A DNA stretch of 64,000 nt, taken from Caecibacter massiliensis. Lineage in GTDB: Bacteria > Bacillota > Negativicutes > Veillonellales > Megasphaeraceae. The stretch is from the NCBI GenBank assembly GCA_900095875.1, contig LT608311.1, positions 744,001-808,000 of the forward strand, in the 5' to 3' direction. A program made the position numbers and the translations under genes. The notes under the pieces were generated by a model. It ran no database searches and had not been told where the DNA came from. It worked only from the letters and a program-made list of their open reading frames with translations. Numbering within the stretch: position 1 is the first letter of the stretch; every line of letters begins with the position of its first letter. Below are positions 11,063-19,715 of the stretch, piece after piece.

Positions 11063-14000
11063 TCACTTTATAAACTTTTGGTATATGTTTTTCGTCCGCT
11101 CCGATATGGGCATATGCAAATCCCGTTCCAGTACCTGGCAGCAGTTGCGATACCATTTCTCTACCATAACCGTGTCTTTCTGACTCCCATAACTGCGCAG
11201 TAAAATACGATACCCTTCTTCCCAGCAAGGGTCCACGGTCAATATCCATTCTGCTTGTTTTTCTGCCTGTTCATACCGGTTCTGGTCCAGATAAGATACG
11301 GCCAGGCGGGTGCCACTATTCAGGGCCAGCAATTTTAATTGATCCCGCTTCTGTAACAAGACTTCTCCTAATATTTCACCACTGAGATATTCTCCTTTAT
11401 ACAAATCCAGCCCTTCCCGGATCAAAACCTGTCCTTCATCTGTTTTTTGGGGAAGCATTTGCAGCCCTTTCTTTACTAATTCTTCAAAATTCCGGATATC
11501 AAGATGGCAGTCGTTGAATGCTGTAAATTGCAGACTTGTCTTATTTTTACGGATAAATGTGCTCGGCATCCGTGGCCGGCGTTCCGGTTCCAATGTATTA
11601 AGCAGACAGTTCAATGTCACTTTAAAGTTATTGCGTCCTGTCCGTTCGTCCGCATCAGGCCATAAAATATTCATAAGTTTTTCCCGGCTCATGGGGATAT
11701 CATAAAATGAGATTAGCAGTAAAAACAACTGCTTGGCCGACTGCCTGGTCCAATCTCCTGACAAAATCTGTCTTCCTTGGAACATAAGAGATAAGCCTCC
11801 AAAGGTAGTAATGACAGAATTAAGAGGAGTCACAGTATTTGCCGCAGGCCGGATCATCTGATGATAAGACTGCAGCGTATCACAGCTCATGTTTCCCAGA
11901 TTCCCTAAAATGGACTTTTTCTCCATCAGGAACTCATAATGATAGACACGACAGTATGTCACAAATTTCTGATAAAAATTTAAGAATAATCCGGGCTTTT
12001 CTAATTGTTGATAGCTGTGACTAAAATATAAAAAGCAGGCTGTCTGCCCCAAAGTATCCCGGCATTTCTGATACAATGCTAACGCTTTTTCCAAATAGGG
12101 AAGCCCTTTACTGGCACAATGGCTGAATACAGCTCCCATACCCAGTGTCAGGTACAAAATAGCCGAAAACCAGGCATCCTTACCTTTCTGTGTGATAGCC
12201 AATGCATAGCGTCCGATTCGTTCCGCTTCGCTCCAATTACCATCCAACGAAGCCATCAGGCTTTGTCCCCAGTATATTTCTGTCTTACCCCTTTCAATAG
12301 GAAGTTGTTCTGCCAGTTCCAATGCTTTTTCATATTTTTGTTTACAAATATCCTTGTTATGACGATAATCCAGTAACAAGGCATGCCCCATACGGACATA
12401 ACTAATGACAGCGATAAACCGGGAATGGATAGCCTGTGCGTACTGGATAGCTTTATCAGCATACTGCAGAGCCTGTTCCATATCTCCCTGAATAGAATAA
12501 CATAATGACAAAATCAGTGAACTGTCACGAAAAGATACGGGAGCACGGTCCAACCGGTCCAGATTATCTCTTTGTAATATCTGACAGACATTCCTGATTT
12601 TTCCCGTTCGCAGCCATATGCGCGCCTGAAGATTATTTCTATCGCCATGATCAAAGGGAACTACTTTGTGCCGCAATAACAGATACCGCTCTGCCAGCCG
12701 TGAGTTTCCATGATTAATCATATTTTCACTCATGAGATACAGAAGTTCTCCCTTTTTTTCTTCCTGTCCTTCTGGTAATGCCTTATAAGCCTGATGCAGA
12801 TATCTCTGGGCTTCAACAGGCTGAATAATATCCAGATAAATTTCGCCCAGGCCGCGGCAGCTTTCGCTTTCTCCTACAGAATTTTTCTCTATGGCAAACA
12901 ACTGATTGGATTGCTCATACCAGTAAACCGCTTTTTCGTACTCACCTGCCAGACGTGCCATGTCGCCAAGTGAAATAAAGATACGAGGATCCTTCCGGTA
13001 TGGAACGGGAATTTTCTCAATATAATGGCAAAATATTCTCTGCCGGCCTGACACCATCCAATGACGGCCTACTCTGGCGAGAATGTCCAAGGCCCGTTTC
13101 CAATCCGTACAAAGGATACAAAAATGCAATGCCCACTCATAATTATTTTTCCTCAGATAATATAAAGCAAAAGACTGGTATAATTTCCGCTTATCGGGCA
13201 GCTCAGCTTCCGCTTTCTGCTGCAAAAAAGCCCGGAACAGAGAATGATACTGATAGACTCCATGATCTGACTGCTTGGCCAGCAGTCCCTTTTGAGATAT
13301 ATCCTGTAACAGCTTCGATTCTGAACCAGATTGTATGATATTCTGGCAAAAATCCAAATCAAAATACTCTACCAAAGATGTTTTAAGCATGAAATTCTGT
13401 AATTCTTCTGGCTGCCGGTTAAAAAAATCATAGCTCAGATACTCAAAAAACCGTTGCAGGTTCAGTGATTTTTTTTGTAGATAATTTTCATATTGTCCGG
13501 CATCTTCGCACCATTGCGCTGCCAGCATCTTTATAACAATAGCCCAGCCTTCCGTTTTTTTGAAAATCGCATGAATATCTTTATCTTGCACATGGGTCAA
13601 TTGTGATTTTTGAAATAGCTTTTTTATCTCATCAGGCGAAAACAACAGATCTGTTGGAAATACATCTTTGGCCTGACCGTGCAGTCTCATCCGTTCCAAA
13701 ACCGGCAGACTGACATACTCCCGCGAAAGCAGCATAATATGAAGCCGCACAGGAAGGTTAGCCATAAAGCGGTCGAAAAATTTTAAGACATCTGTATCAT
13801 GAATATATTGCCAATCATCAATGACCATATAGACCGGTACATCTGTATCTGGCTGGTGTGCCTGCAGGCCCGATAAGAACAAGAATAATATGAAACGCCA
13901 ATCAATCTTCTTTTCATTTGCCAGTCTCTGGCAGAACCACTCGTTGAATCCAGGATAAAACCGGTCCAGGCTCCCCGCCAGATAAATTGCAAAAATATAT

Positions 14001-14221
14001 AACGTATCATCTTCCGGTCCCAGACAATACCAGCCTGGGGGTTCTGCCTGTCCCTGCCAGTATTGTATCATGGCAGTAGTTTTCCCATATCCGGCACCTG
14101 CCGTAATGACTGTCACGGGACATGATTTCATACCATCTAGTTTTTGATTGAACCTGAGCCGTGGAATGATGATATCATCTACTGCTGGCATAGATATTTT
14201 TGTTGGCAGGATTTTTCTCAT
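11063..14221 (-). CDS. large ATPase transcriptional regulator with BTAD domain (MalT/SARP-like)
   Basis: Predicted signal-responsive transcription regulator of 1,052 aa. From the chosen start: a STAND-type ATPase with Walker A GAGYGKTT at 42-49 and Walker B-like YMVIDD at 131-136; a long central helical-repeat (TPR-like) region; a winged-helix segment from about 808 to 880 (LLISFYDIP, LWPDADE); and a bacterial transcriptional activation domain from about 905 to the end. This joins a MalT-like front to a SARP-like back. The ATG at 14221 has AGAGG 10 nt upstream; starts at 14257 or 14299 are less supported. It follows a CoA-transferase and MFS carrier on the same strand and may control them. 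The inducer is unknown. Confidence 0.85.
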   Translation of the reverse strand: MRKILPTKISMPAVDDIIIPRLRFNQKLDGMKSCPVTVITAGAGYGKTTAMIQYWQGQAEPPGWYCLGPEDDTLYIFAIYLAGSLDRFYPGFNEWFCQRLANEKKIDWRFILFLFLSGLQAHQPDTDVPVYMVIDDWQYIHDTDVLKFFDRFMANLPVRLHIMLLSREYVSLPVLERMRLHGQAKDVFPTDLLFSPDEIKKLFQKSQLTHVQDKDIHAIFKKTEGWAIVIKMLAAQWCEDAGQYENYLQKKSLNLQRFFEYLSYDFFNRQPEELQNFMLKTSLVEYFDLDFCQNIIQSGSESKLLQDISQKGLLAKQSDHGVYQYHSLFRAFLQQKAEAELPDKRKLYQSFALYYLRKNNYEWALHFCILCTDWKRALDILARVGRHWMVSGRQRIFCHYIEKIPVPYRKDPRIFISLGDMARLAGEYEKAVYWYEQSNQLFAIEKNSVGESESCRGLGEIYLDIIQPVEAQRYLHQAYKALPEGQEEKKGELLYLMSENMINHGNSRLAERYLLLRHKVVPFDHGDRNNLQARIWLRTGKIRNVCQILQRDNLDRLDRAPVSFRDSSLILSLCYSIQGDMEQALQYADKAIQYAQAIHSRFIAVISYVRMGHALLLDYRHNKDICKQKYEKALELAEQLPIERGKTEIYWGQSLMASLDGNWSEAERIGRYALAITQKGKDAWFSAILYLTLGMGAVFSHCASKGLPYLEKALALYQKCRDTLGQTACFLYFSHSYQQLEKPGLFLNFYQKFVTYCRVYHYEFLMEKKSILGNLGNMSCDTLQSYHQMIRPAANTVTPLNSVITTFGGLSLMFQGRQILSGDWTRQSAKQLFLLLISFYDIPMSREKLMNILWPDADERTGRNNFKVTLNCLLNTLEPERRPRMPSTFIRKNKTSLQFTAFNDCHLDIRNFEELVKKGLQMLPQKTDEGQVLIREGLDLYKGEYLSGEILGEVLLQKRDQLKLLALNSGTRLAVSYLDQNRYEQAEKQAEWILTVDPCWEEGYRILLRSYGSQKDTVMVEKWYRNCCQVLERDLHMPISERTKNIYQKFIK

Positions 14222-14255
14222 AATGCACCGACCTCTGACAATATACTCTCGTTCC

Positions 14256-14261
14256 ATTATA
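14256..14261 (-). promoter_or_regulatory. possible -10 element of the BTAD-type regulator gene
   Basis: TATAAT on the minus strand about 35 bp ahead of the chosen start. The -35 region is poor, which would fit an activated or weak promoter. Confidence 0.4.
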
Positions 14262-14282
14262 TCAGATTTAAAGAGACACGTA

Positions 14283-14316
14283 AGCACCGTTACGCCCAAA
14301 AATGCATAACGGTGCT
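14283..14316 (-). terminator. hairpin after the family I CoA-transferase gene
   Basis: Perfect 10-bp arms agcaccgtta and taacggtgct flank a 14-nt loop, 27 bases past the stop of the CoA-transferase gene. No U tract follows, so termination is uncertain and some read-through to the regulator gene is possible. Confidence 0.45.
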
Positions 14317-14342
14317 CTTATCAATAAGTAGTCCCGACTTAT

Positions 14343-15677
14343 CTACCAAATCATGTATTTGTCAACAGCTTTGCGCAGTTCATCGCGAAAATCAGGATGT
14401 GCTATGCGGATCAAGGATTCGGCACGCTGTTTAATATTTAAACCGCGCAGCCAGGCCACACCATATTCCGTAACAACGTAATCGGTATCATTGCGCGATG
14501 TCGTAACCGCCGCCCCTGGAGCCAGGAAAGGAACAATTTTAGAATGGAGAACGGGCTTGCCATCGGCATCTTTTGTCGTGTACGTAGAATGCATGGCAAT
14601 AATGGACTTGCCTCCTGGTGACATTTGTGCCCCCTGAACAGTTTCAGACTGACCACCCGTTCCGGACCACTGCAGATTTCCCACGGTTTCCGACGCGCAC
14701 TGACCGGTCAGGTCGATTTCCAGGCTGGCATTAATGGAAACAAACTTGTTATTCCGGCTAATCGTATAGGGATCATTACTGAAGGTGCTCGACTTAAAAA
14801 GGACCGAAGGGTTATTGTCAATAAAATCATATAACCGCTGGCTTCCCATCGTAAATGAGCAGACAGAATATCCATTCATAAACCCTTTTTGCGAATTGTC
14901 TACAGCGCCGCATTCAATCAAATCAACCATCGTTTCCGTAAACATTTCCGTATGAATTCCCAAATGTTTCTTTGCTTTCAGTTCATTGGCTACTGCATTG
15001 GGAATATTGCCAATACCCAGCTGGATTGTGGATCCATCTTCTATGAGATCTGCAATATACCTGCCAATAGCCGCATCTGTTTCAGTATATGGCGCCAGTT
15101 TGGCACAGGGAATCGGCCGGTCTGATTCTACAACAGCTGCAACCTCAGAAACATGGACCAGTGTATCACCAAACGTTCTTGGGAAATTAGGATTGACTTC
15201 TACAATAGTCAGCGCTCCCGCATTAATCAGATCGCGTTCATAAATGGCGCTGACAGAAAGTGTCATATAACCATTCTTATCCATAGGAGATACGGTTGCC
15301 AGAACAACAGGGCGTCGTCCTTCGTATCGGATCCGGTCTAAGGTATGGCGTAAAATAGTCGTAGACCGCTGTGGCACGGCACTCGTCAATTTTTCCTTCT
15401 GGGATTGACGCAGGGGGCCGCAGAAAAACCAGCCATTATGGAACATGATTCCTTTCATTTCCTGATCATGGAGCCATGGATAATCCTTTAAGGGAAGACA
15501 GGTATTAATAATCGTATCTCTAACTCCCGTTTTTTTTAAGTACTGAAGTTTATCGAGAATAGCTGCCGGTTCCCCTGAAGCCTGGGCACTAAACATGTAG
15601 TCACGACTTTGAATCAATTGGAGTGCCTGTTCTACTGTCATTTTTTTCTGTTCATACATTGTTTCATATTGTGTCAT
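14343..15677 (-). CDS. acetyl-CoA hydrolase/transferase family (4-hydroxybutyrate or butyryl-CoA:acetate CoA-transferase type)
   Basis: Family I-type CoA-transferase (444 aa) that would exchange CoA between acetate or a similar short acid and an acyl-CoA, a common last step of acid fermentation. The C-terminal block EYGVAWLRG plus IAHPDFRDEL and the central QLGIGNIPNAV and GIHTEMFTE segments are typical. The Glu in HTEMF is the candidate catalytic residue. The start at 15677 has AGGAGG at good spacing; the frame runs on to 15776 into the MFS gene but lacks support. It lies 25 bp behind the MFS gene, so the two are probably co-transcribed. The preferred acid cannot be read from sequence. Confidence 0.88.
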   Translation of the reverse strand: MTQYETMYEQKKMTVEQALQLIQSRDYMFSAQASGEPAAILDKLQYLKKTGVRDTIINTCLPLKDYPWLHDQEMKGIMFHNGWFFCGPLRQSQKEKLTSAVPQRSTTILRHTLDRIRYEGRRPVVLATVSPMDKNGYMTLSVSAIYERDLINAGALTIVEVNPNFPRTFGDTLVHVSEVAAVVESDRPIPCAKLAPYTETDAAIGRYIADLIEDGSTIQLGIGNIPNAVANELKAKKHLGIHTEMFTETMVDLIECGAVDNSQKGFMNGYSVCSFTMGSQRLYDFIDNNPSVLFKSSTFSNDPYTISRNNKFVSINASLEIDLTGQCASETVGNLQWSGTGGQSETVQGAQMSPGGKSIIAMHSTYTTKDADGKPVLHSKIVPFLAPGAAVTTSRNDTDYVVTEYGVAWLRGLNIKQRAESLIRIAHPDFRDELRKAVDKYMIW

Positions 15678-15702
15678 GATATGACCTCCTATATAATATG
15701 TG

Positions 15703-16911
15703 TTATTTTTTGCTACGTGATTTTCCTGTTTCTGGTAATAAGAAAGAGCCAATAAAAGCAGTTGCGCTAAAGACAACGGCTACCGTAAGACCTGCCGTAT
15801 AGCCTGATGAATCGATAATGGCCCCGATGATGAAAAAAACAATCGTTTCGATGATATACGCAATTGCCCAGAAAATCCCCATGATTTTTGTAAGCTTAAC
15901 AGGCGTCATATCGGGTAATTCTTGAGGAATCATGAATAAGGAAGTGACCGGAATAAACATGAGATTCCCGATTGCAAAGGCGGCAATCAGGGCAATGACG
16001 CCATTTTCAGTCGTAAACATGAGTATGCCAAAAGCCGTAAGTAAAAAACCGCAAAGCCGGATGACAGGCAGCCGTTTATAATACACCTTGGACAGCAATA
16101 TAGTAATAATAGTACCAACGATGCCGCCAAAAGCAACGACGATGCTCAGCGTCTTAGAATCGATGACGGTCGTGCCGGATATGGGGAAAATACATAGCAA
16201 TACAATATAAAATGTTAGAATTCCAGAATATGTAGCCGGATAAATCCAATTAAACTTATGGCTCAGAGCCGTAGCAAAACTATAGGACTCCGTTGAAGCC
16301 TCATTGGAATTATTTGTCGTATTGATAGCAAAGTCCTGACCTACGAAGAGCCATAAAATAAAAAGCACACCACTAATTGCGGCAAAAAATGCCATACTCA
16401 TCTGCCAGGTCTGCATCATGGCAATAACCGGGCCGACGACCATCATAGCCAGCATACCGCCTACATTATAAGCCACGCTGTTGATGGCATTGACTGTAGG
16501 ACGCGTTTCCGGCTTAAAATAATGGATGACGACAGGGCTGAAATAGACGACGTAAACGGCACCACCAAAGCCCATAATGAACCGGCCAATAATGAATACC
16601 CAGTACTGGGGCGCCAAGATAGCCAGCGCACTGCCAAAAACAATCATGCCGGAGCCGATTGCAATGGCTTTTTTGGGCAGGAATTTGATGAGAATCGCCG
16701 CTGCGCAAAAATTACCAATAATTTTAGCTACTGTGATGGCATTCGATATAAACGTAGCTGACATAAAAGAATCCAAATGGAAATATTTCATAATTTCCGG
16801 AGTCAGGGTCGTACCAGCAATCCAATTAACAGCAAATAATGCATATGTACAAAACATGATTGCTTCAATCAGATTTGCTCTCCCTGATGAAGTAGAAACA
16901 GAACCAGACAT
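15703..16911 (-). CDS. MFS transporter
   Basis: Inner-membrane carrier of 402 aa with about 12 hydrophobic segments and a central hydrophilic loop (near NTTNNSNEAST). The GRFIMGFGGA segment matches the conserved loop and helix region of the major facilitator superfamily. It most resembles the CynX/NimT-like group, but the substrate is not determinable; a carboxylic acid is an inference from the CoA-transferase gene behind it. The start at 16911 has AAAGGAG upstream. The preceding 90 bp contain two dyads that may be operators. Confidence 0.88.
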   Translation of the reverse strand: MSGSVSTSSGRANLIEAIMFCTYALFAVNWIAGTTLTPEIMKYFHLDSFMSATFISNAITVAKIIGNFCAAAILIKFLPKKAIAIGSGMIVFGSALAILAPQYWVFIIGRFIMGFGGAVYVVYFSPVVIHYFKPETRPTVNAINSVAYNVGGMLAMMVVGPVIAMMQTWQMSMAFFAAISGVLFILWLFVGQDFAINTTNNSNEASTESYSFATALSHKFNWIYPATYSGILTFYIVLLCIFPISGTTVIDSKTLSIVVAFGGIVGTIITILLSKVYYKRLPVIRLCGFLLTAFGILMFTTENGVIALIAAFAIGNLMFIPVTSLFMIPQELPDMTPVKLTKIMGIFWAIAYIIETIVFFIIGAIIDSSGYTAGLTVAVVFSATAFIGSFLLPETGKSRSKK

Positions 16912-16941
16912 AAATTTCTCTCCTTTCTCTTTGAACCTGAC

Positions 16942-16997
16942 GCGATATCGCAAAAGCTTTACTTATAGTATACAAAAACAGGTAACAAAGCAGTTAC
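16942..16997 (-). promoter_or_regulatory. control region of the MFS/CoA-transferase unit
   Basis: Minus-strand TATACT near 16970 is a candidate -10. A perfect palindrome GCGATATCGC lies at 16942-16951, and a dyad GTAAC-N6-GTTAC at 16982-16997 overlaps the expected -35 area. The -35 itself is poor. These are candidate operators only. Confidence 0.4.
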
Positions 16998-17002
16998 AAA
17001 AC

Positions 17003-17052
17003 AAAAAAAGAGTTGTAACAAAATGAGCAAAAACTCATTTCATTACAACTCT
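17003..17052 (-). terminator. terminator of the YD-repeat lipoprotein gene
   Basis: Stem GAGTTGTAA/TTACAACTC with an inner ATGAG/CTCAT helix, followed on the minus strand by TTTTTTT. It sits 17 bases past the lipoprotein stop. Confidence 0.9.
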
Positions 17053-17068
17053 CCTTACGTCAATGCAA

Positions 17069-18787
17069 TCAGTCTTTCTGGCGGACTAATTTGCTCTGAT
17101 TAAACGTATCCACCATTTCAAAATGATCGGCATCGCTGAATTTCAATGTTTCTACACCAGAATCATTTTTCCCCTTCATATCCAAAATCATACTGCCCTT
17201 ACCTGTTTCCGGGTCAATCTTTACATTCGACAATTCATACGAATAGGACGAGTTCATACCATTAGGACGTATAATTTCCATCGTTCCCTTTTTGACAACC
17301 CACGTATAGCCACCTTTGACCGGTTCCTTCCATGTTCCCAGGAACATATCTTTAGGGTCGGCTTTAATCGCCTGTCCATCTGCATCCAGATAGGTGACCT
17401 TAGGCTGATTATTGTTATTTTCAGAATATTCAAACTGACGACCATAGTACTTAGTAGTCCCATACAATTTCAAATAGGTCGGATTGCCCGATTTATCAAA
17501 ATATTTAGCTTCTGTTCTATTACGCTGGCTGTCATATTTGTATTTCACAGCAGCAATATCTGTCTTTGTTGACATACCACCATTACTCAGGACTTTTTCA
17601 TCTATGTTCAGAGCTTCCCCATTTTTAAAGTAGCTTATCTGGCTGATGTTACTGTTTTCATCATAGTCCATCTTTAATTCATCAGGCCCTTTAGTATTAC
17701 TTATGACAAGGGGCAGGCTTTGTCCATCAGCGCCGATAAACTTCAAATCGATAATACGATCCGCGTCATCATAGGTCATATCCAGTTCGGCAACGCCCTT
17801 GGCACCATCCTTAACAGGAGCAGCCTGTCCATCTATGCCCAGGAACTGGATTTTGACCGGACCGGCATGTTTGTCATCATATGTATATTTTGTTTCTGCC
17901 CCAGCTTCTATCAGACCATCTTTCATCTGTTGCAATTTGTCATTAAGCGAAGTGGGACCAAGAAAAACAAACAGGCTCTTCTGAGCACTGCCATCGAGAT
18001 CACCGGCTTCATTGTACAACTTACGGCTGATGACACGGCCTTTTTTATCGTAGGAAAAAGCAATACGGGCGTATTTGTTTTTATTGTTCTTCACTACACC
18101 GTTATTATCCCGGATTTCTATGGAGTCCAATACATCCGTTTTTTCTTTGTCATAGACAAAGCCCAGGATGCTGGCACCCAGATATCCATTAACCACTTTT
18201 CCATCCTTATTCATATAGGTAATGGTATCAATATTCCCTTTTTTATCGTAAGCAATCTTCGCCTGCGCTACGCTTCCTAGAGAATTATTATCGCCTTCAG
18301 AATTATAATAATATTTCTTTTCTGCTTTTCCTTTATTTTCTCCATCTTTTGCTATCTGATAACGGACAGAAGCTTCACCGTGGTTCCCTACACCCGCCTT
18401 GCCGGTCACACGTTCATACTTTTCTTTAATGTAACCATCCTGGCTGTAGTCAAGCTGAATCCGTGCTGCCGTAACAGCCGTCATGTTACCAACGGTAGAT
18501 TTCCAATGTATATCGATGGGAGCATTACCAGCTTTAGCCGTAACACTTACGATTTTATCTTTTGTCGCATCATCCTTGCCCATTTCGACATAGTAAAAAA
18601 TGCCGCCTTTCTTAGCTTTTGAGTCGTCAACCCGGTCTTTGATAACAAATTCGCCGTTCGGCTTGATTGCAACGTTTTTGTAATAGCCAGTAGATACCTT
18701 ATCGCTTCCCGTTCCACAACCAGCCAGCATAAGGGAACATAATCCGGCAAGTATAAGTCCAAAAATTTTGATACGCTTACTAATCAA
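17069..18787 (-). CDS. YD-repeat lipoprotein of unknown function
   Basis: Predicted lipoprotein, 572 aa. A signal peptide with lipobox LAGC puts the lipidated Cys at residue 24. The body is made of repeats of the form YDxxGxxxxxxYxxxDG, with YD-type starts near residues 113, 180, 212, 246, 303, 339, 375, 418 and 454; the later ones are often about 36 residues apart. A distinct C-terminal domain (about 480-572) follows. The start is TTG at 18787 with AAAGGA 9 nt upstream; an ATG a few bases earlier is out of frame and quickly stops. The gene stands alone with its own promoter and terminator. In a diderm Negativicute it could face the periplasm or the cell surface. I do not recognise a function; the repeats recall RHS/YD or MORN-like folds. 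Confidence 0.8.
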   Translation of the reverse strand: MISKRIKIFGLILAGLCSLMLAGCGTGSDKVSTGYYKNVAIKPNGEFVIKDRVDDSKAKKGGIFYYVEMGKDDATKDKIVSVTAKAGNAPIDIHWKSTVGNMTAVTAARIQLDYSQDGYIKEKYERVTGKAGVGNHGEASVRYQIAKDGENKGKAEKKYYYNSEGDNNSLGSVAQAKIAYDKKGNIDTITYMNKDGKVVNGYLGASILGFVYDKEKTDVLDSIEIRDNNGVVKNNKNKYARIAFSYDKKGRVISRKLYNEAGDLDGSAQKSLFVFLGPTSLNDKLQQMKDGLIEAGAETKYTYDDKHAGPVKIQFLGIDGQAAPVKDGAKGVAELDMTYDDADRIIDLKFIGADGQSLPLVISNTKGPDELKMDYDENSNISQISYFKNGEALNIDEKVLSNGGMSTKTDIAAVKYKYDSQRNRTEAKYFDKSGNPTYLKLYGTTKYYGRQFEYSENNNNQPKVTYLDADGQAIKADPKDMFLGTWKEPVKGGYTWVVKKGTMEIIRPNGMNSSYSYELSNVKIDPETGKGSMILDMKGKNDSGVETLKFSDADHFEMVDTFNQSKLVRQKD

Positions 18788-18975
18788 CTCTCATCATCCT
18801 TTCTGTTTTTAAATGCCATTCTTTTTAATTCGACATGCTATATACCGCATCTCCCCCCGTCCCATGCGAATGCCAGTACATTCTATCGTAGACCGCCCTT
18901 TCCGAAAGGACATTTCCATAACAAAAAGAATATGGCACGCAGTATTTCTCAGAATTCACCATTCAGAGCTCATTC
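18788..18975 (-). other. long 5' untranslated region of the lipoprotein gene
   Basis: About 190 bases lie between the predicted transcription start and the TTG codon. I find no gene, riboswitch class or small open frame with a ribosome site. A short dyad cctttc/gaaagg near 18897-18909 is the only structure seen. Confidence 0.4.
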
Positions 18976-18982
18976 TTGTTTT

Positions 18983-19011
18983 ATTATAATACAATAACAC
19001 AAAAATGTCAC
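18983..19011 (-). promoter_or_regulatory. promoter of the lipoprotein gene
   Basis: On the minus strand GTGACA (19006-19011), a 17-bp spacer and TATAAT (18983-18988). Confidence 0.7.
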
Positions 19012-19051
19012 AATTATTTAGATACAAATCATGTAATACGATGTCGGGCGC

Positions 19052-19089
19052 AAAAAAAAGAACACCCGGGAAAACTTCCCAGGTGCTCT
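19052..19089 (-). terminator. terminator of the tRNA-Ser gene
   Basis: GC-rich stem GCACCTGGG/CCCGGGTGT followed by eight U residues on the minus strand, starting 14 bases past the tRNA. Confidence 0.93.
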
Positions 19090-19102
19090 CTGTCCAGTAA
19101 TC

Positions 19103-19193
19103 TGGCGGAGTGAGAGAGATTCGAACTCTCGCAGGCCTTACGACCTCTAACGATTTAGCAAACCGTCCTCTTCAGCCTCTTGAGTATCACTCC
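19103..19193 (-). tRNA. tRNA-Ser (anticodon GCT)
   Basis: Class II tRNA of 91 nt including encoded CCA. The acceptor stem is GGAGTGA/TCACTCC with discriminator G. The anticodon loop reads tttGCTaaa, decoding AGC/AGU serine. A long variable arm (gttagaggtcgtaaggcc region) and the GTTCGAATC T-loop are visible. A single-gene unit with a strong promoter and terminator. Confidence 0.97.
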
Positions 19194-19212
19194 ATATGCA
19201 ACTGACTAGATT

Positions 19213-19241
19213 AGTATACACGTTTTTGTATTATCTGTCAA
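19213..19241 (-). promoter_or_regulatory. promoter of tRNA-Ser
   Basis: On the minus strand TTGACA (19236-19241), a 17-bp spacer and TATACT (19213-19218), about 20 bp ahead of the tRNA. Confidence 0.88.
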
Positions 19242-19331
19242 GGGCATTATCTGGCAGGAACAGGCGGTAATCGTAAATAAAATCGTCCCGTGCCTGCCAG
19301 GATACGGCCCATGAGAATGGCAAATTCCTGC

Positions 19332-19634
19332 CTATTTCCCTTCTATGGCCTTATTCAGCCGGTCTATCTTCCCATCCATCATATTCGTATATCCGGGACG
19401 GATATCTGCTTTCAGAACGACCGACGTACGAATTCCTTTATCGGTAAAATACTGAGTCGACTTTTTGACGACAGCCATGACGTCATCCCATTCTCCTTCA
19501 ATTTCTGTGAACATAGAGTACGTGTGGCACTTTAAACCCGAATTACGGATGATTTTGACAACTTCAGCCACATAAGGTGCATATTCGTCACCAGTACCAC
19601 TGGGAGCAATGCAGACAGCAACGAGTGTATTCAT
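19332..19634 (-). CDS. MTH1187/YqgV-family thiamine-binding protein
   Basis: Small cytoplasmic protein of 100 aa in the MTH1187/YkoF-related thiamine-binding fold. The N-terminal APSGTG segment, the CHTYSMFTEIEGEWDDVM region and the long helix before GIRTSVVLKADIR are typical. Family members bind thiamine or a related pyrimidine, but their physiological role is not settled. AGGAGGGG lies ahead of the ATG at 19634; a start six codons earlier would disrupt this site. It lies downstream of the NUDIX and DUF3783 genes on the same strand. No TPP riboswitch is seen. Confidence 0.85.
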   Translation of the reverse strand: MNTLVAVCIAPSGTGDEYAPYVAEVVKIIRNSGLKCHTYSMFTEIEGEWDDVMAVVKKSTQYFTDKGIRTSVVLKADIRPGYTNMMDGKIDRLNKAIEGK

Positions 19635-19715
19635 GGTAAAACCCCTCCTCATAAAATAATGATTATATCTTCATTATAAACGATTCGGCACACTTGTCCA
19701 GTCTGTCTACAGTGC

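Noticed and set aside
19251-19300. CTGGCAGG/CCTGCCAG inverted repeat upstream of tRNA-Ser as the terminator of the thiamine-binding-type gene
   Set aside because: Arms are 34 bases apart and no U tract follows, so a terminator cannot be supported.
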